From positions 1-64,000 of the forward strand of contig DATLUD010000045.1 of the NCBI GenBank assembly GCA_035533275.1: a stretch of 64,000 nt of DNA, given 5' to 3'. The notes below the pieces were generated by a model that made no database searches, was not told where the DNA came from, and worked only from the letters and a program-made list of their open reading frames with translations. Below, piece after piece: positions 59,233-64,000 of the stretch; the stretch's first letter is position 1; the number at the start of each line of letters is the position of its first letter. The DNA is from SCRA01 sp035533275. GTDB lineage: Bacteria > Vulcanimicrobiota > Vulcanimicrobiia > Vulcanimicrobiales > SCRA01. Position numbers and translations under genes: made by a program.

Positions 59233-59667
59233 ATGCACAGCGACGCCGCGACTTCCACCACGCCGCGCACGGCGATCATCCACGCCGACGGCGGCAGCCG
59301 CGGAAACCCCGGCCCCGCCGCGATCGGCGCGGTCGTGGCCGAGACTGACGGGCGGGTGGTCCAAGAAGTCTCCGCCTACATCGGCCGGGCGACCAATAAC
59401 GTCGCGGAGTACCGCGCGCTCATCGAAGGCCTGCGGGCGGCGCTCGAGTTGCACTTCGAAGCGGTGCGCGTGCGCATGGATTCCGAGTTGATCGTGCGGC
59501 AGTTGCTCGGCGAGTACCGCGTGAAGAACGAAGGACTGCGTCCGCTCTATGAGGAGGCGCGCCGGCTGCTGGCGCGCTTTGCCTCGGTCGACCTCCAACA
59601 CGTGCCGCGCAGCCTCAACCGCGAGGCCGACGCGCTGGTCAACCGCGCTCTCGACGCACGAGCGTGA
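59233..59667 (+). CDS. RNase HI-like protein
   Basis: A 144-residue RNase H-fold protein. Conserved acidic residues appear in HADGGSRGNPGPAAIG, NNVAEYRALIEGL, VRMDSELIVRQL and LNREADALVN, the pattern of the short bacterial/archaeal RNase HI class (YpdQ-like). It would cut RNA in RNA-DNA hybrids. ATG 59233 is the last start before the domain. The open frame runs back to the tRNA, but its first 70 codons cover the tRNA terminator. No strong ribosome site is seen. Confidence 0.85.
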   Translation: MHSDAATSTTPRTAIIHADGGSRGNPGPAAIGAVVAETDGRVVQEVSAYIGRATNNVAEYRALIEGLRAALELHFEAVRVRMDSELIVRQLLGEYRVKNEGLRPLYEEARRLLARFASVDLQHVPRSLNREADALVNRALDARA

Positions 59668-60367
59668 GCACTCCGTCGCGTACCGCCACCACGTTGGGCG
59701 AGGCGTCGAGCGCGGCGGCGTAGCGCACGTCCTCCGTTAGGCCCAGCGAGGCGAGATACGAGCCGTGCGGCGTCGCGAGCAGGGCCTCCGCCGGCTCGGC
59801 GCTGGCGGCCAGCCAGGCGTTGTGCGCGCGGCGCGCCTCCTCGTCTTCCTCAAGCGTCAGCGGCAGCGCGGTCAGCGCGGCGATGATCGCTCCCGCGGCG
59901 ATCTCGTCCTCGGCCGTCGGCTTGCCGTCCTGCCCCGAGCCCTGAAGCAGTATGCCTTCGCCGTGATCCGCGGCGCGGGTCGCGGCGCGCGCGCTCGCCG
60001 CGGCGTTGCGGATGCACCCCGCGAAGGCGGCGCGAGCGGTGACGCCGCTGAGCGCGCGGCTGCCGTTGGTGGAGCAGAGCACCAGCGTGCGGCCAAGAGG
60101 CCCCGCCGCGGCGATCTCGACCGGCGAATTGCCGAAGGCGAACTCTTGCACGCGCAGCCCGCGACGCTCGCCGGCCACCAGCATGCCCCGGCTCGCCATC
60201 GCGCGCGCGTGCTCCAACTCCGCCACGGCGCGGATGCTCGGCACGCCGGCCTCCAGCGCGGCCAAGGCCGTCGTCGTCGCGCGCAGGACGTCGATCACGA
60301 TCGCGACGTCGGCGCGCATGCCGTCGGGCAGGGCCCGGTAGGCGACCCGCAGCCGCGTGGGCGTCAC
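59639..60367 (-). CDS. comB: ComB-family 2-phosphosulfolactate phosphatase
   Basis: A 242-residue protein. It shows ADVAIVIDVLRATTTALAALEAGV, LVAGERRGLRVQEFAFGNSPVEI and LCSTNGSRAL, the ComB signature. In methanogens ComB acts in coenzyme M synthesis. In bacteria its role is unclear and may be another small acid phosphatase step. GTG 60367 overlaps the fusion gene upstream by four bases. Its 3' end overlaps the convergent RNase H-like gene by 29 bases. Confidence 0.85.
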   Translation of the reverse strand: MTPTRLRVAYRALPDGMRADVAIVIDVLRATTTALAALEAGVPSIRAVAELEHARAMASRGMLVAGERRGLRVQEFAFGNSPVEIAAAGPLGRTLVLCSTNGSRALSGVTARAAFAGCIRNAAASARAATRAADHGEGILLQGSGQDGKPTAEDEIAAGAIIAALTALPLTLEEDEEARRAHNAWLAASAEPAEALLATPHGSYLASLGLTEDVRYAAALDASPNVVAVRDGVLTLVRRERG

Positions 60368-62232
60368 GCGCCCGCCGCGGCGCGCCGCGCGGCGACCACC
60401 GGGGCGATCACCTCGGCGGCGGCCTCGTAGCGCCCCATGGGAATCACATAGACGCCGCCCACCAGCTCCTGCGCCTCGCCGACGAACTCGCTGGCGATGC
60501 GGATGCCTTCGCGCGCCGCACCCTCACCCGCGCGCCGCATGCGATCGCGGATGGCGTCCGGAACCGACATGCCGGGCACCTCGTTGTGGAGAAACTCCGC
60601 GCTGCGCGCCGAGCGCAACGGCAGCACTCCGGCTAAGATCGGGATGCGCGGGATCTGCGCGCGCTCCAGCTCCGTCATGAAGCGCCGCAGCGCCTCGATC
60701 TCGTAGATGGGCTGCGTGAGCGCGAAGTGCGCCCCGCTCTCCACCTTCAGACGCAGGCGTTCCAGCTCCCCCTCCAAGTCGCGCGCCAGCGGATTCACGG
60801 CCACGCCGATCTTGAGCGACGCCGGCGGCCCGATCTCCGCGCCGCCCAGACGCTTGCCCTCGTTGAGAGCGCGCAAGATGCCGACCAGGCCGATGCTGTT
60901 GACGTCGAAGACGCCGGTGGCCACGGGGTAGTCGCCGAACGAGGCGGGGTCGCCGGTGAGCGCCAAAATCGCGGTGATGCCCAGCGCGGCTGCGCCCAGC
61001 AGCTCCGACTGCAGGGCCAGCACGTTGCGGTCGCGGCAGCTGAAGTGCAAGATGGTCGCCAGACTCGTCTGCTGCATCAGCAGGCTGGCCAGCGCCACCG
61101 GGCTCATCCGCAGCTGCGCTCGCTGGTTGTCCGTCAAATCGATGGCGTCGACGCCGGCTTCCTCCAACAGGCGCGCCCCGGCCAGTTGGGCCCGGTAGTC
61201 GATGCCGCGCGGCGGCTCGATCTCGGCGGTGATCACGAAGTCGCGCCCCAAGCGCTCGTCGAAGGCGTTGCGGCGCCGCGCGGGCGCGGGCGTCGCGGGA
61301 CGCTCGTACTCGCGCACGGCGACGGCGTGAACCGCGCGGCGGTCGCCCAGATGCGCGCCGCGCAGGGCCTCGCGCATCGCCATCGTGTGCGCCGGCGTCG
61401 TGCCGCAACACCCGCCGATCAGGTTGACGCCAAGCTCGGCGAAGAGGCGAGCGTACTCGCCGAAATACTCCGGCGAGCTGAAGTAGACCGTGCGTCCGTG
61501 GAGACGCCCGGGAAAGCCCGCGTTGGGCTGCGCGGCCAGGGGGACGTCCAACCCCGAGATCACCCCTGCCAGGATCTCGTAGATCTGCGCGGGGCCGAGC
61601 GCGCAGTTGACGCCCACCACGTCGGCCCCGGCCTCCGCCAGCGCGCGCAGCGCCGCGCCGGCCTCCTCGCCGTACTGCGTGCGTCCGTCCTCGAGCAGCG
61701 CCAAGGTGCAAATCCGCGGAATCTCGGCGGCCGCCTCCCGCGCGGCGCGAATGGCGGCGCGCGCCTCGGCCACGCCGCTCAGCGTCTCTAGCACGAAGGC
61801 GTCGGGGCGCTCGGCCGCCAGTGCGGCGCACTGCTCGCGATAGACGTCGCAGGCCAAGTCCTCGGTAAGCGTGCCGAAGGGGCGCAGCATCTTGCCCAGC
61901 GGTCCCACGCTGGCGCCCACGTAGACGCGGCGCCCAACGGGGCTCGCCAGAGCGGCGCGCCGGGCCAAGCGGATGCCGGCGGCGTTGATCTCCGCCAGGC
62001 GGTGCTCCAGCGAGAAGTCCTGCAGCTTCAGCGCGTTCGCGCTGAACGTGTTGCTCTCGATGAGGTCGGCGCCGGCCTCGACGTACCGCTCGTGGAGCGC
62101 GCGTACCGATTGCGGCTGGTCCAGGTTGCGCGCCTCCAGGCACGCGTTCGGTGCTGCGCCCTCGGCATAGAGCATCGTGCCGACCGCCCCGTCGGCAAGC
62201 AGCAGCCCGTTACGTAGTTCCTCCAAGAGCAT
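60364..62232 (-). CDS. Fused homocysteine S-methyltransferase and methylenetetrahydrofolate reductase
   Basis: A 622-residue bifunctional enzyme. The N-terminal half (about 1-290) is a methyltransferase domain with LLADGAVGTMLY and zinc cysteines in GVNC and GGCCGTTP, as in MetH or MMUM. The C-terminal half (about 320-610) is an MTHFR domain with FVITAEIEPPRG, HFSCRDRN, ILALTGDP and FALTQPIY. The fusion is known from Bacillus YitJ. It makes methyl-THF and may methylate homocysteine. ATG 62232 has GAGGAA seven bases upstream. The GTG fifteen bases earlier does not. Confidence 0.93.
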   Translation of the reverse strand: MLLEELRNGLLLADGAVGTMLYAEGAAPNACLEARNLDQPQSVRALHERYVEAGADLIESNTFSANALKLQDFSLEHRLAEINAAGIRLARRAALASPVGRRVYVGASVGPLGKMLRPFGTLTEDLACDVYREQCAALAAERPDAFVLETLSGVAEARAAIRAAREAAAEIPRICTLALLEDGRTQYGEEAGAALRALAEAGADVVGVNCALGPAQIYEILAGVISGLDVPLAAQPNAGFPGRLHGRTVYFSSPEYFGEYARLFAELGVNLIGGCCGTTPAHTMAMREALRGAHLGDRRAVHAVAVREYERPATPAPARRRNAFDERLGRDFVITAEIEPPRGIDYRAQLAGARLLEEAGVDAIDLTDNQRAQLRMSPVALASLLMQQTSLATILHFSCRDRNVLALQSELLGAAALGITAILALTGDPASFGDYPVATGVFDVNSIGLVGILRALNEGKRLGGAEIGPPASLKIGVAVNPLARDLEGELERLRLKVESGAHFALTQPIYEIEALRRFMTELERAQIPRIPILAGVLPLRSARSAEFLHNEVPGMSVPDAIRDRMRRAGEGAAREGIRIASEFVGEAQELVGGVYVIPMGRYEAAAEVIAPVVAARRAAAGA

Positions 62233-64000
62233 CGTCGCGTTCCTCACCTGGCGGCTCCCCTTTCCGCTGCTCCGCCGCCGCGGCGTCGGCGTACTGGAGC
62301 GTGAGGAAGAAGGTGCTGCCCGCGCCCGGTTCGGAGTCGCAGTCGAGGTCCCCCCCCATCGCCTGGGCCAGGCTCTTGGAGATGTAGAGACCCAGTCCCG
62401 TGGAGTCGGCCTTGGCGTTGCTCAGCCGGCCAAAGCGCGTGAAGAGCCTCGCGCGCTCGTGCGCTGGGATGCCGGGGCCTTCATCGGCCACCGCCACGCG
62501 CACGCCGTGCCCCCCGGGGGCGACCTCGACGTACACAGGCGAACGCGCCGGAGAGTACTTCAGCGCGTTGGAGAGCAGGTTGACCAGGATCTGTTGGAGC
62601 CGGTGCGCGTCGGCCCAGACGGGGCCCATCGGGTCTGGCGGGAGGGTGAGCGAGATCGGCGCACCGGGGTGCTCGGCCAGCGCGGCGCGTACGGCGTCGC
62701 GCACCACGGCGAGCAAGTCCACGGGCCCGGGGCGAAGTCGGAAGTGGCCCGCCTCCAGCTTGGAGAGCAGCAGAAGGTCCTCCACCATGCGCGCCAGCCC
62801 CCCCGAGGCGTCGTGGAGGGCGTCGAGGAACTCGCGCCGTCGTTCGGGGTCGAGCTCGTCGCCGTGGGTGCGCAGGAGCGCCGAGGCCCCTCTGATCGTG
62901 GCCAGGGGGGCGCGAATCTCGTGCGAGACGTCGCTGAGGAACTCCATCTGCAGCCGGCGCGCGTCCTCTTCGACCCGGGCGCGCTCGCTGGCGCGAATCG
63001 TGTGGTCGGCGTTCATGATGGCCAATCCCGCCATGTTCACGAAGATCTGCATCGAGGCCATCGTCTCGCGGCTGGGGACCCTGCCGTCCTGCGGCCCGTC
63101 GACGGACATGTAGCCGACGATCTCGCCGCGCGCGTCGGTCATCACGAAGGCCATCGAGTCGCGCTCGTGCCACGCGCCGGGATGGGCGCGCGGCGCGTGG
63201 CGCGGCAGGTCGCCCACGTAGATCTCGTTCTTGAAGCTGACGTAGCGCTCGGCGGGGGCGTAGTAGCAGTGGTCGACCACTTGATTCGCGTGGCGCAGCG
63301 ACTCGGAGAACGATTCGCGCTCCACCAGCTCCCCCGAGCGCTCCGCGACGATCTCGGGCGGAAAGCCCCACAGGATGCGCCGCTCGAAGTCTCCGCCGGG
63401 AGCGGTCTGAAAGCAGATGGTGACGTACTTGAAGCCGAAGACCGTGCTGACGCCCACGGCGATCGACGAGAGCAGATCGTCGACGTCGCGTTGCTCCAGC
63501 AGCTCGCGCGAGAGCTCCAGCAGCGTCGAGAGCTGGCCGGCCATCGCCCCGGCCCGCTCGCTGCGCTGCACCAGCTCGCTGGCGCGCCACTCGGTGGCCG
63601 AGGCCATGAAGCCGCGCACGCCCCCCACCACCAGGATCAGCGCCTGCAGCCAGAGCAGGGTGAGCAGGAGCGACTCACCAGTGAGTGTGCTCTCCTGGCG
63701 CAGCAAGGCGAACCCCACCACGACCAAGGCGAAGAGCACCCCCGCCACGGCGCCCCGCCCCCGGTAGCGGATCGCCAGCTCGTCCAGCGGGAGGACGACC
63801 AGGAGGGGGAGCGCGGCCAGCGGCACCAGCCCCGCCACCGCAACCGCGGCGACGACCACGAGGTCGCAGAGCGTGGCGGTGAAGCCGATGGCCCTGAGCA
63901 CGCCGGAGGGGCGCCTCCGCCACAGGACGGGCCACAGGAGGGCGTCGACCGCGAACGGGATGAGGCCAAGCACGAGCGCCGCCTGCTGGTGCGCGCTCGG
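62210..64000 (-). CDS. Membrane sensor histidine kinase with GAF-like domain (5' end outside the window)
   Basis: The visible part has 597 codons and continues open to the window edge without a credible start. GTG 63973 falls inside a membrane helix, so the true start is probably beyond the edge. About four or five membrane helices (to about residue 120) are followed by a GAF-like region, then SDVSHEIRAPLATIRGA with the phosphorylated His, NLLSNALKYSP, DEGPGIP and STGLGLYISKSLA. The kinase core is complete. The 3' end overlaps the start of the fusion gene by 23 bases. No response regulator is adjacent. Confidence 0.88.
   Translation of the reverse strand, partial: PSAHQQAALVLGLIPFAVDALLWPVLWRRRPSGVLRAIGFTATLCDLVVVAAVAVAGLVPLAALPLLVVLPLDELAIRYRGRGAVAGVLFALVVVGFALLRQESTLTGESLLLTLLWLQALILVVGGVRGFMASATEWRASELVQRSERAGAMAGQLSTLLELSRELLEQRDVDDLLSSIAVGVSTVFGFKYVTICFQTAPGGDFERRILWGFPPEIVAERSGELVERESFSESLRHANQVVDHCYYAPAERYVSFKNEIYVGDLPRHAPRAHPGAWHERDSMAFVMTDARGEIVGYMSVDGPQDGRVPSRETMASMQIFVNMAGLAIMNADHTIRASERARVEEDARRLQMEFLSDVSHEIRAPLATIRGASALLRTHGDELDPERRREFLDALHDASGGLARMVEDLLLLSKLEAGHFRLRPGPVDLLAVVRDAVRAALAEHPGAPISLTLPPDPMGPVWADAHRLQQILVNLLSNALKYSPARSPVYVEVAPGGHGVRVAVADEGPGIPAHERARLFTRFGRLSNAKADSTGLGLYISKSLAQAMGGDLDCDSEPGAGSTFFLTLQYADAAAAEQRKGEPPGEERDDALGGTT

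Overview
The window is a gene-dense, GC-rich piece of bacterial chromosome with high-GC third codon positions and many GTG and TTG starts, mostly on the + strand. It holds housekeeping genes plus a large flagellar and chemotaxis locus. The flagellar set includes FliY rather than a plain FliN, FlbD, a MotE/YlxF-like gene, the TIGR02530-type hook-operon protein, a YlqG/YlqH-like pair and CheC. That set and its order resemble flagellar clusters of Firmicutes and related Terrabacteria. GC content and the housekeeping neighbourhoods fit an uncultivated high-GC lineage (for example the Armatimonadota or Eremiobacterota area), but the sequence alone does not settle the phylum. I see no insertion sequences, phage genes or CRISPR arrays.

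Layout. 1-4.9 kb: tRNA-Arg, rpmG, tRNA-Trp, secE-nusG, rplKA, an XRE-family regulator, then rplJ-rplL behind a strong promoter and a folded leader. 4.9-7.9 kb (minus strand): a secreted M48 metallopeptidase and a K+-independent-type membrane pyrophosphatase. 8.1-15.4 kb: an orphan peptide-type ABC permease, then cheR-cheB, a FliA/WhiG sigma factor, a small flagellar-context protein, a FliK-like protein, a FlhB C-terminal paralogue and ftsY. 15.5-23.5 kb: recA-recX, a DMT exporter, a two-component pair, a nuclease-fold-like protein with hpt, a GH125 mannosidase and purA. 23.7-48.3 kb: fliF-G-H-I-J-motE-fliK-flgD-(TIGR02530)-flgE-flbD-motA-motB-fliM-fliY-fliO-P-Q-R-flhB-flhA-PilZ-cheY-cheC-cheA-cheW and a small membrane protein. 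48.3-64 kb: a TrmA/RlmD-type RNA methyltransferase, gatCAB, mutS2, tyrS, a zinc-ribbon protein, hslO (minus), aroQ, an HU gene, tRNA-Pro, an RNase H-like gene, and on the minus strand comB, a homocysteine methyltransferase/MTHFR fusion and a sensor kinase that runs off the edge.

How the parts work together. The 24-48 kb block encodes the MS ring and switch (FliF, G, M, Y), the export gate and ATPase (FliH, I, J, O, P, Q, R, FlhA, B), the hook (FlgD, FlgE, FliK), the stator (MotA, B), a YcgR-like c-di-GMP effector and the CheY/CheC/CheA/CheW core. CheR, CheB and the sigma factor lie 14 kb upstream. Sigma-28-like sequences of the form TAA(A/T)-N15/16-GCCGA before cheR and cheY suggest that the sigma factor drives the chemotaxis genes. 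fliE, flgB, flgC, fliL, flhF, flhG, flagellin and chemoreceptors are not in the window.

The observations I find most worth following are: the XRE regulator wedged between rplA and rplJ, with a perfect dyad lying exactly between the -35 and -10 of the rplJL promoter; the three-helix rplJ leader; a dispersed repeat of about 55 bp that supplies the start codons of purA and fliG and also precedes cheY; the recurring GCCGATAC boxes; and structured gaps inside the flagellar operon.
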